Below are positions 7,719-14,637 of a stretch of 22,083 nucleotides of DNA, in pieces. The notes under the pieces were generated by a model. The model saw only the letters and a program-made list of their open reading frames with translations. It did no database searches and was not told where the DNA came from. The stretch is from the NCBI GenBank assembly GCA_964580585.1, contig CAZOKZ010000070.1, positions 1 through 22,083 of the forward strand, given 5' to 3'. Position 1 is the first letter of the stretch; every line of letters starts with the position of its first letter. The position numbers were made by a program, and so were the translations under genes. Origin of the DNA: CAZOKZ01 sp964580585 (lineage in GTDB: Bacteria; Sumerlaeota; Sumerlaeia; SLMS01; JAHLLQ01).

Positions 7719-8651
7719 ATGATTCCTCCCATGTCAACCGGATGGAGTGAACAGCCCCGCTACCTTTGGGTGGTGGGGTTGTTTTTTCTGGCAATGATTG
7801 TCTCGGGGTGTGCCCGACATCGGGCCGATCCGTATTCTCCTCACGAAAACCTGCTCTCCATTGCTGCTGAATTCCAACTGTTGACCTCGCGCGACCCCTA
7901 TCGCGACGAACCCGCCGAAGAATTGACCGGGCAAAATATTGCGCGAGCCACCCTGGTTCGACTGGCTAATTACGAATCGCTTCACCCGGGGCAATTCGAG
8001 CCCGAAATCGCCGCCTTGAAGGGTCGAGCATACGAATGGCTTGGCGATTTTGAAAGTGCCCGGCGGGCGTATCTTGTCGCTGCCGAGCCCGAAACTCCAT
8101 TGCGTGAAGATTGTTTGCGCCGTGTGGCGCTCGACGAGCAATTGCTCGATATTCGATCCCAAGGCGAAGCGCCCGATTCCATCGAGCAATACATCGTATA
8201 TCTCGCCGGGCAAATTCGCGCCTTTAACCAATGGGCCGCTGAAATCGACGATCCCTATTACGCCTCGCTGGCTCTTGCAGAGTCGGAGCAAGCCGAAGTG
8301 AATCGCGCGGAATTGCTGGCGTCGAATCGTTGGTTGCTTCCCGACGGTGAAACCCAGGCTATCGATTCCTTGCGCGCCTTAGTCGCAAACCACACACAAT
8401 CGGCACGTTCGCTTGAACACGCTTTGCGATTGGGAAGGCTGTACCGCGAACTGGCGGAGCAGGAAATTCGTCTTCATCCGCCGACACGGCTGGATTTTGA
8501 CAAGGAACGCGCGCTTGGCTATCTCGATCAGTCCCTCGATGTGCTCTACCGCGTGAGTCAGGCGGACGGGCGTCCCGAACGACTCGTTGCGGCACAGGAG
8601 CTCGACACCGTGTTGGTTCTGCGGGAAATGGTCGTCGATCGCTCGGACTGA
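7719..8651 (+). CDS. Helical-repeat (TPR-like) lipoprotein
   Basis: A 310-residue protein, counting from ATG 7719, or 306 from ATG 7731. A transmembrane-like stretch (YLWVVGLFFLAMI) ends in the lipobox VSGC with Cys31, so the mature protein should be lipid-anchored to a membrane. The rest is largely helical: EIAALKGRAYEWLGDFESARRAYLVAAEPE has the look of a TPR unit, and similar helices follow to the C-terminus. There is no catalytic motif. It follows the exported TPR protein after only 11 bases, suggesting one transcript and perhaps a shared envelope complex. No strong ribosome site precedes either start, which fits coupling to the upstream gene. An in-frame ATG at 7677 would lie inside the upstream gene and is less likely. 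Specific function unknown. Confidence 0.8.
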   Translation: MIPPMSTGWSEQPRYLWVVGLFFLAMIVSGCARHRADPYSPHENLLSIAAEFQLLTSRDPYRDEPAEELTGQNIARATLVRLANYESLHPGQFEPEIAALKGRAYEWLGDFESARRAYLVAAEPETPLREDCLRRVALDEQLLDIRSQGEAPDSIEQYIVYLAGQIRAFNQWAAEIDDPYYASLALAESEQAEVNRAELLASNRWLLPDGETQAIDSLRALVANHTQSARSLEHALRLGRLYRELAEQEIRLHPPTRLDFDKERALGYLDQSLDVLYRVSQADGRPERLVAAQELDTVLVLREMVVDRSD

Positions 8652-8764
8652 GAAATGATCCACGAAGGTTCGCTCCAAATTGAACGTGGGCTTGACCTCG
8701 TTCGGCTTAGCTCCGAACAATACGCTGTTACGAACCAAAGTCTCCCCCCCGGACGGAAGCGGAT

Positions 8765-9703
8765 ATGAACATCACGGTGGCCAGTCTGCTGCAGGACAAA
8801 GGCAAGCAGTTCGATATGAACGTCGTGGCCGGGCATTCGGGCCTCGGCAACGTGATCAGCAGCAGTGAACTTAACCGCCCGGGTCTGGCCTTTGCGGGAT
8901 TTTTGGAAGTGTACGTGCACGATCGTGTGCAAATTCTGGGCAACACCGAAATTTCTTATCTGGAAAGCATGACTCGCGAGGGGCGCTACGAGCGCCTGGA
9001 GCAGGCGATGAGCTTTCAGATTCCCTGCATTATTTGCACAACCGGTCTTTTGCCGCCGCCCGAAATGCGCGAGATCGCGGAAAAACGCGCCATCCCGATT
9101 ATCTGTACCAGCCATCCGACAACCCGATTCTGGAGCATGCTGACGTTCCATCTGGAGCGTGATTTTGCCCCGACGACCACGGTGCATGGTGTGCTCGTCG
9201 ATGTTTTCGGTGTCGGGGTGCTGATTATGGGATCGGCGGGCGTTGGAAAATCCGAATGCGGACTTGAACTCATCGAACGCGGCCATCGCCTCGTGGCCGA
9301 CGACGTGGTGATCGCCAAACGGTTGGCCAAAAGTCTCGTCGTGGGGTCTGCCGCCAGCAACGTTCAGCATCACATGGAAGTCCGCGGCCTCGGGATTGTC
9401 GATGTCGAGCTGCTTTTCGGTGCGGGTTCCGTGCGCGAGGAAAAACGCATTTCGCTCATCGTGCGGCTCGAACGATGGACCGAAGACATGGAAATCGACC
9501 GCGTCGGGTTGGAGGAAATTTACACCAATTTGCTTGGGGTGGACATCCGCGAGTTCAAAATTCCCGTCGAACCGGGCCGCAACATTTCGATTTTAGTCGA
9601 AGTCGCCGCTCTCCAGCATCGCATCCACCGCCAAGGTCGTAACCCCGCAAAAGAACTCAACGACCGCCTCATCAAACAAATGGCACGGTCCAGACTCGTC
9701 TGA
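8765..9703 (+). CDS. hprK: HPr kinase/phosphorylase
   Basis: A 312-residue HprK, which phosphorylates and dephosphorylates HPr of the PTS on its regulatory serine and so ties carbon uptake to cell energy state. Visible in order: an N-terminal receptor-like domain (1-130), H141 in VHGVLVDVFGVGVL, Walker A G156-SAGVGK-S163, the acidic pair D179-D180 in LVADDVV, the family signature MEVRGLGIVDV, and a C-terminal EPGRNISILVEVAA. These residues match the known catalytic His, Lys and Asp positions, so the enzyme looks active. The start has GGAAG at 8755-8759, 5 bases upstream. No ptsH, EIIA or rpoN gene is near, although these often flank hprK in Gram-negative bacteria, so its HPr partner must be elsewhere or absent. 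The gene is followed after 6 bases by the composite repeat beginning at 9710. Confidence 0.95.
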   Translation: MNITVASLLQDKGKQFDMNVVAGHSGLGNVISSSELNRPGLAFAGFLEVYVHDRVQILGNTEISYLESMTREGRYERLEQAMSFQIPCIICTTGLLPPPEMREIAEKRAIPIICTSHPTTRFWSMLTFHLERDFAPTTTVHGVLVDVFGVGVLIMGSAGVGKSECGLELIERGHRLVADDVVIAKRLAKSLVVGSAASNVQHHMEVRGLGIVDVELLFGAGSVREEKRISLIVRLERWTEDMEIDRVGLEEIYTNLLGVDIREFKIPVEPGRNISILVEVAALQHRIHRQGRNPAKELNDRLIKQMARSRLV

Positions 9704-9709
9704 GAGAAA

Positions 9710-9819
9710 ACCGTCAAGGCGCCTAGCCGCAAAGAATCGCAAAGAGAATCGGAGGCGTGATTTGGACTAACCCTGGGATCGCCACTCTCCCGATTGGCGA
9801 AGTGCAATTCCACGCAGAG
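9710..9819 (+). repeat. Composite repeat, left copy (A) beside the ferredoxin gene
   Basis: The repeat begins with ACCGTCAAGGCGCC, passes through CGCAAAG-type units, and continues with CCCTGGGATC (9771-9780) and the hairpin GCCACTC (9781-9787), loop TCCC, GATTGGC (9792-9798). It ends near an ACGCAGAG unit at 9812-9819. An inverted copy lies at 10251-10363. The core 9771-9799 matches that copy with one mismatch over 29 bases; the outer 13-base ends match at 12 positions. The single mismatch at 9785 weakens the hairpin here. Confidence 0.75.
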
Positions 9820-9846
9820 AAGTAAAGTTACGGAGGAGGCTTACAG

Positions 9847-10224
9847 GTGGCTGATTTTACCAGACGGTTGCTGGAAAATGTTCCGGGAAAATACTATATT
9901 GATTGGGAATGCACCGATTGTGACGGATGTCGTGCGGTTGCTCCCGAGCATTTTCATCGTAATGATGAGAATGGCTATTGTTTCGTCGCCAAGCAGCCTG
10001 AGACGGAAAAAGAAATCGCCCTCTGCGAGGAAGCATTTGAAGCATGCCCGTGTGAAGTCATTGGAAACGATGGCGATCAGCACAATTGGTCGATTCCACC
10101 CAACTTAGAGTGGCCTTCTTCAACCCCGAGCGAAATCGCAAAAAGTATCATGAAATCAGACAAGCCTCCTTGCCCAAAATGCAAAAAGAAGAAAAAGCGA
10201 TGGTGGGAATTTTGGAAAATCTAA
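9847..10224 (+). CDS. Small single-cluster ferredoxin
   Basis: A 125-residue electron carrier. C22-x2-C25-x2-C28 (in WECTDCDGCRAVAPEHF) and C67-P (in AFEACPCEVIG) are the four ligands of one [4Fe-4S] cluster in the bacterial single-cluster ferredoxin fold. The start LLENVPGKYYIDWEC is typical of a group of such ferredoxins. The region after about residue 75 goes beyond the fold and ends in CPKCKKKKKRWWEFWKI: a CxxC pair, a run of five lysines and a tryptophan-rich end, whose role is unknown; it could anchor the protein to a membrane surface or to a partner. The start is GTG 9847 with a very strong GGAGGAGG at 9832-9839. The gene stands alone between two inverted repeats, and its ribosome site lies in sequence resembling the repeat's ACGGAGG units. 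The redox partner cannot be told. Confidence 0.88.
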   Translation: MADFTRRLLENVPGKYYIDWECTDCDGCRAVAPEHFHRNDENGYCFVAKQPETEKEIALCEEAFEACPCEVIGNDGDQHNWSIPPNLEWPSSTPSEIAKSIMKSDKPPCPKCKKKKKRWWEFWKI

Positions 10225-10250
10225 CCATTGGCTGAATCTAGGCATCTGCG

Positions 10251-10363
10251 CCTCTGCGCGAGATCGCCTTTCTTTCCGCCAATCGGGAGATTGGCGATCC
10301 CAGGGATGCCTTTCTCATGTCCTTGTTCCTTCGCGTTCCTTCGCGACTTTGCGCCTTGGCGGT
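10251..10363 (-). repeat. Composite repeat, right copy (B), inverted
   Basis: Read on the minus strand it runs ACCGCCAAGGCGC (10363-10351), GCGAAGG units, CCCTGGGATC, the perfect hairpin GCCAATC-TCCC-GATTGGC (plus-strand arms 10278-10284 and 10289-10295), then CGCAGAGGCGCAGA. It is the inverted partner of 9710-9819. Together the two copies bracket the ferredoxin gene in a unit of about 650 bases. No transposase is associated. Confidence 0.75.
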
Positions 10364-10384
10364 GAACTCTCCAACCAATCCCCC

Positions 10385-10422
10385 CTCTCTCCGTGACCCC
10401 TCCGTGTCTCTGTGTCTCCGTG
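10385..10422 (-). repeat. Short period-8 repeat (CACGGAGA-type)
   Basis: On the minus strand 10422-10399 reads as three 8-base units CACGGAGA, CACAGAGA, CACGGAGG, with another CACGGAGAG shortly beyond. It belongs to the non-coding stretch between the ferredoxin and GH57 genes (10225-10580), which otherwise holds repeat B and no gene. Translations of it (HRDTEGSRREGG-like) are spurious. Confidence 0.65.
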
Positions 10423-10580
10423 GTTTCTCCCTTTGGTTTTTTAATACACGTTTTATCGCCGATTTTTGAATCGACCTCGATTTTCGATGGACCTGACCGG
10501 GCAGGCCGGGAAAGGTGTCCCTCCCTTTCACTAAGGGCTTGATTTTCCCCCGCTTATCCTCCGCAACGGATTTTTCGCTT

Positions 10581-12992
10581 ATGATTCAGTTCGTCATCGG
10601 TCTTCACGATCACCAGCCTGTCGGGAATTTTGATCACGTTTTTGCCGAAGCTTACGATCGCGCTTACTTTCCATTTCTGGAGCTGCTCGAGCGCTCGTCC
10701 ATTTTGCGTGTCGCGCTCCATCACACCGGTCCGTTGCTGCAGTGGCTCGAAGCCAACCGCCCAGATTACCTGACACGCTTGTGTGCGCTGGTCGAACGCA
10801 ACCAGGTCGAACTGCTTGGCGGCGCGTTCTATGAGCCGATTCTGCCGATTATTCCCGATTACGACCGCGTGGGCCAGATCGCGATGATGTCCGATTGGAT
10901 CGAGCGTGTGTTTGGGATTCGTCCGCGCGGCATGTGGTTGGCCGAACGCGTGTGGGAGCCGACGTTGCCCCGTGCGATGCGGGCCGCCGGGATCGAATTT
11001 ACCGTGCTGGACGATTCGCACTTCAAGTCTGTTGGCATTCGCGAGGAAAACGCTCTCGGTTACTATCTGACCGAAGACCAGGGCGATCAGGTCGCCGTGT
11101 TTCCGATCAACGAAACGTTACGCTACAAGATTCCCTACGTTCCTCACGATGAAGTCATCGATCACCTGCGTTCGTTGTCGAGCGACACGCTGGCCCCGAC
11201 CGCGATTATGGCCGACGACGGCGAAAAATTCGGTGTCTGGCCCGATTCGTATCGCCATTGCTGGGAAGCCGGTTGGCTCCAGGAATTCGTCCATCGCCTC
11301 GAAGCCAACAAAGACTGGCTGGTGATGAAAACGTTCTCGGAAGTGCTGGACGAGACGGCTCCGATTGGCCGCGTGTACCTGCCGACAGCGTCGTATATCG
11401 AAATGATGGAATGGGCGATGCCCGCCAACGCCATCAACCAGTACCGCGAAATTCTGAAAACGATGAAGGATCGCGGTGAATTCGACGAAAACAAGATTTT
11501 CGTGCGAGGTGGTTTCTGGCGTTCGTTCTTCAGCAAGTACGACGAGTCGAACCATATTCATAAGAAGATGCTGCGCGTGAGTCAGAAGCTGAACAGCGTT
11601 CCGGCGGAATTGCGTTCGGCGCCGGAATACGTCAAGGCGCAGGACGAACTGTGGCGCGGCCAGTGCAACTGCGGTTACTGGCATGGTGTTTTTGGTGGAT
11701 TGTATCTGTCGAATTTGCGCACGGCGCTTTACGAGCACTTGATTCGTGCGGAGAAGTTGCTCGACGGTTTGATGAACAAGGGCAAAGGCTGGGTGCAGTT
11801 CCTGGCGAAAGATTTCGACGTCGATGGTGGCGTCGAGTTGCTGATCGATACGCCTGCCCAAGCATTCGTTTTCCAACCGCATAATGGCGGCATGATGATC
11901 GAACACGACATTCGTGCGATCAATTTCAACATTTTGAACACGCTGATGCGGCGGCGCGAATATTATCACGCGCAGCTCGAACGCCAGGGCGATCACCATC
12001 AGGGCGATTACAATGTGAAAATCAGCGGTCTCGAAAATCTTTTGACCGTGGACTGGTATCGCCGCGGTTCGTTTATCGATCACTTCCTGGGTGAGGAAAC
12101 CACGCCGGAGAATTTCCGCGAGGCGCGTTATCCCGAGGATGGCGATTTCGTCGGACAGCCTTACGAATGCGAGTGGAAGAAATCGCGTTATGGGGCACAA
12201 GTGACCATGCGTCGTCAGGGTTTTGTGATGACCGGTGAAGGCGATGTGGCGGTGTTGGTCGAGAAAACTTTGAACCTGGGCGCTTCGCATTCGGAAAATT
12301 CCGTGCACTATCGCCTGATGAATATTTCAAACGTGGATTTGAAGACGCGTTTTGGCGTCGAGTTCAACGCGAACCTCCAGGCGGGCGATGCGCATGATCG
12401 GTACCATGAAATCGATGGTGTGAATTTGGGTTATGCGAACCGCATGGTCAGTGTCGGCGCTGTACCGAATGCGAGCTCATTCCGCGTGATTGAAGGTTGG
12501 CTGGGTCTGACCATCGAGTGGAACTTGTCCAAGCCCGCGACGCATTGGCGATTGCCCATCGAGACGGTTTCCAATTCGGAAGGCGGCATCGAAAAAATCT
12601 ACCAAAGCACGGTGGTGATGCCGGTGTGGGATGTAGAATTGGCACCGGGCGAAACGTTCGATGTAACGATTGATTACGCCGTGTTCGTGCGCCCCGACAG
12701 TCCGAAGGCAGACGAAACGACCAAGGCGGCGCTTGCGAAGGCGTCCAAACCTGCGGCTGCACAGAAACCTGCGACGAAAAAATCCGCCGCGAAAAAAACC
12801 GCTTCGGCCAAGTCATCCACCAACGGCACGAAAAAAACGGTCGCCGAGAATGAAACCAAGCCCGCCGAAACGAAACCGGCGAAGCCTGCCGCTAAGAAAT
12901 CAGCGGTGAAGAAACCTGCCGCTAAAAAGACAGCCACAAAGGCGTCTGCGGTCAAAAAGTCCAAAGCCACGGCGAGTACGGCGAAAAAGTAA
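10581..12992 (+). CDS. Glycoside hydrolase family 57 (amylase / 4-alpha-glucanotransferase-like) with Lys/Ala tail
   Basis: An 803-residue alpha-glucan-acting enzyme. GH57 regions appear in order: H11-Q12-P13, G80-GAFYEPILP, the nucleophile E122 in WLAERVWEP, the acid/base D213 in MADDGEKFG, and Y266-LPTASYIEMMEW. E122 and D213 fall within a residue of the Thermococcus litoralis 4-alpha-glucanotransferase pair (E123, D214). The beta-rich second half (about 400-708) matches the C-terminal domains of that subgroup. Substrate is probably starch, glycogen or maltodextrin; hydrolysis and transfer cannot be told apart from sequence. After residue 708 comes a 95-residue tail with 27 Lys and 27 Ala, no Arg, in PAAKK/TKKSAAKK units like histone H1. 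There is no signal peptide, so it acts in the cytoplasm. The ATG at 10581 fits the family N-terminus; an in-frame ATG at 10515 adds an unrelated stretch. No clear ribosome site. Terminator follows at 13005. Confidence 0.93.
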   Translation: MIQFVIGLHDHQPVGNFDHVFAEAYDRAYFPFLELLERSSILRVALHHTGPLLQWLEANRPDYLTRLCALVERNQVELLGGAFYEPILPIIPDYDRVGQIAMMSDWIERVFGIRPRGMWLAERVWEPTLPRAMRAAGIEFTVLDDSHFKSVGIREENALGYYLTEDQGDQVAVFPINETLRYKIPYVPHDEVIDHLRSLSSDTLAPTAIMADDGEKFGVWPDSYRHCWEAGWLQEFVHRLEANKDWLVMKTFSEVLDETAPIGRVYLPTASYIEMMEWAMPANAINQYREILKTMKDRGEFDENKIFVRGGFWRSFFSKYDESNHIHKKMLRVSQKLNSVPAELRSAPEYVKAQDELWRGQCNCGYWHGVFGGLYLSNLRTALYEHLIRAEKLLDGLMNKGKGWVQFLAKDFDVDGGVELLIDTPAQAFVFQPHNGGMMIEHDIRAINFNILNTLMRRREYYHAQLERQGDHHQGDYNVKISGLENLLTVDWYRRGSFIDHFLGEETTPENFREARYPEDGDFVGQPYECEWKKSRYGAQVTMRRQGFVMTGEGDVAVLVEKTLNLGASHSENSVHYRLMNISNVDLKTRFGVEFNANLQAGDAHDRYHEIDGVNLGYANRMVSVGAVPNASSFRVIEGWLGLTIEWNLSKPATHWRLPIETVSNSEGGIEKIYQSTVVMPVWDVELAPGETFDVTIDYAVFVRPDSPKADETTKAALAKASKPAAAQKPATKKSAAKKTASAKSSTNGTKKTVAENETKPAETKPAKPAAKKSAVKKPAAKKTATKASAVKKSKATASTAKK

Positions 12993-13004
12993 CCACTGCA
13001 ACCC

Positions 13005-13034
13005 ACGGGCGCCTTTCAACACGAAGGCGCCCGT
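13005..13034 (+). terminator. Hairpin terminator after the GH57 gene
   Basis: A perfect 11-base-pair stem, ACGGGCGCCTT (13005-13015) with AAGGCGCCCGT (13024-13034), around an 8-base loop, 12 bases after the GH57 stop. It is followed by TTCATTC, a weak T-run. Confidence 0.75.
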
Positions 13035-13148
13035 TTCATTCGGGACGCTTCCATTTTGTTCTCCAAGAGTTCCTGGTTGATTTGCGACGCTGAATCGGCG
13101 TTCATCCGGGCGCTGTTTGTTTGATTTGCACGAGAAAGATTTCTTCCC

Positions 13149-14600
13149 ATGCCTTTACGCATCGCTGTTGGTACCGATCACGGTGGTTTCGACGTGAAAA
13201 ATCGTTTGGCCGAGGTTCTCGATAACCAAGGTCATCAGGTCGTTGATTGCGGCACATACACCAGCGAATCGACGGACTACCCGATTTATGCAGGTCGCGT
13301 GGCGCGAGCTGTTTCCACGGGCGTTGTCGATCTGGGCGTGATCATTTGCCGCTCGGGCAATGGCATGGTGATGGTGGCGAATCGTTTTACGGACGTTCGT
13401 GCGGGGTTGGCTACAACGCCTGCCACGGCGCGCCTGGCTCGCGAGCACAACGATGCCAACGTGCTGGTTCTTGGGTGTGATCACTTGCGTTATTCCGTCG
13501 AGGAAATCGTCACCAACTGGCTTGATGCGAAATTCGACGCCGGTGGCCGTCATACCCGGCGCGTGAATCTGATACACGAGCTCGACCACATGGCGGATTC
13601 GCCGCTGGCTTCCTGGCGCGCGTTGCGCATGGGGCAAAGCATCTGGTTGGAGTTGCCCGTCAGTGCGCCGAACATTGAAGTCGCGACGTTGGAAAAGATG
13701 GTCGAACGCGAAGGCGTTCGGGGCGCGGTGTTGGCGCTGAACGAAGATTGCTCCGTCCCCGCAGGTGGTTCAACCTGGTTTGAGAACAACGTGAACGATT
13801 GCGCGGAAACGCTGCGACCCGTGTTCGATGCGACGGGCGGCGACGATGGTTATGTGGCGGTGTCTATCGATCCGCGATTGGGCGAAAACGCCGACGAGCT
13901 ATGCGATGCGGCGCGTCAATTGGTTCGCCGGTTTTCGCATCCCAATTTGATGGTCTCCGTTCCTGGCACAGAGGCGGGAATTGAAGCCTGTCAGCGGATG
14001 ATTTTCGAAGGTATCAGCGTGCATTTGACAGGACTACTGAAACAGGAACAAACCGTAGCGGCGTCGAAAGCATACATCGCGGGGTTAAGTGACCGACTCG
14101 CATCGGGGCAGCCTATCCATACGGTTCGGTGCTTGCTGGGTGTGCTTGTTGCGCCGTTGGACAAAGAATTGGACGCAAAGTATCATCACGATGTCGCATC
14201 GCCGGCACTGGACAATTGCCACTCGGTTTATTGTCGAATGCGCGAGACGTTTTTCGACGGTGAATTTCAGTCCCTTGCCCGCAAAGGCGCCGCGCCGTTG
14301 CGTTTGCTTTGGACAGCGCTCGACCCCGATACCGACGATCATGGACCATCCTATTACGCAAATGCTTTGGTCGCTCCTTATACGTGCAGCCTGATGGATG
14401 TATCCGCGCTCGACGATTTCATTTCGTTTGGTTTTATCGACCGCCACGCGTTGATCAGTTGCAACACGGGGGCTGCTGCCCATGAGGCCGTTGGGGATAA
14501 CTGGAACGAAGCTTGTCATCACGTTACCAGTGCATTCCATCGACAGCAGTCACAACTTTTCGAGCGCGTGTTTCATGCTTCGGGCACCGTACACTCCTGA
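13149..14600 (+). CDS. RpiB (ribose-5-phosphate isomerase B) fused to a transaldolase-like domain with a lost active site
   Basis: A 483-residue fusion. Residues 1-146 are a complete RpiB/LacAB isomerase, which interconverts ribose 5-phosphate and ribulose 5-phosphate: D10-H11 in VGTDHGG, catalytic C67 in IICRSGNGM, H100 in EHNDANVLVLG, and phosphate-binding Arg in GGRHTRRVN (134-139). Residues about 155-480 follow the pattern of class I transaldolases of the Tal-Pgi/actinobacterial type: SIWLELP, SIDPRLG, HPNLMVSVPGTEAGI, EGISVHLTGLL, ALVAPYTCSLM. However, S270 replaces the Schiff-base Lys, E168 the Asp of WLD, A196 the Asn of SNP/TNP, S239 the Glu of IEVDPR, G331 the active Ser and P336 the Arg. 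T294 (NVT position) is kept. The second half is therefore probably a non-catalytic, regulatory or structural domain. It is a single uninterrupted frame; no Pgi part is present. Confidence 0.85.
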   Translation: MPLRIAVGTDHGGFDVKNRLAEVLDNQGHQVVDCGTYTSESTDYPIYAGRVARAVSTGVVDLGVIICRSGNGMVMVANRFTDVRAGLATTPATARLAREHNDANVLVLGCDHLRYSVEEIVTNWLDAKFDAGGRHTRRVNLIHELDHMADSPLASWRALRMGQSIWLELPVSAPNIEVATLEKMVEREGVRGAVLALNEDCSVPAGGSTWFENNVNDCAETLRPVFDATGGDDGYVAVSIDPRLGENADELCDAARQLVRRFSHPNLMVSVPGTEAGIEACQRMIFEGISVHLTGLLKQEQTVAASKAYIAGLSDRLASGQPIHTVRCLLGVLVAPLDKELDAKYHHDVASPALDNCHSVYCRMRETFFDGEFQSLARKGAAPLRLLWTALDPDTDDHGPSYYANALVAPYTCSLMDVSALDDFISFGFIDRHALISCNTGAAAHEAVGDNWNEACHHVTSAFHRQQSQLFERVFHASGTVHS

Positions 14601-14637
14601 CCGGAAAACCTTCTCCTGAATTTTACGAGGTGTTCTC

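Noticed and set aside
9710..10363. The ferredoxin cassette as a classical insertion sequence
   Set aside because: The only gene inside is a ferredoxin; no transposase and no clear target-site duplication can be seen, so it is reported as a repeat pair only.
10385..10422. Possible CRISPR-like array
   Set aside because: Units are 8 bases, contiguous and degenerate, without spacers; no cas genes are present.
10238..10531. 97-codon minus-strand frame in the gap before the GH57 gene
   Set aside because: It translates repeats (HRDTEGSRREGG-type), a well-known kind of spurious ORF, not a protein.
11118..12308. 396-codon open frame on the minus strand opposite the GH57 gene
   Set aside because: Shadow of a strongly supported enzyme gene; no domain pattern and no ribosome site.
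13149..14600. RpiB and transaldolase as two genes joined by a sequencing error
   Set aside because: The join (residues 146-160) is in one frame with no stop or start between, and the changes in the second half lie at single active-site positions inside well-aligned segments, which a frameshift would not produce.
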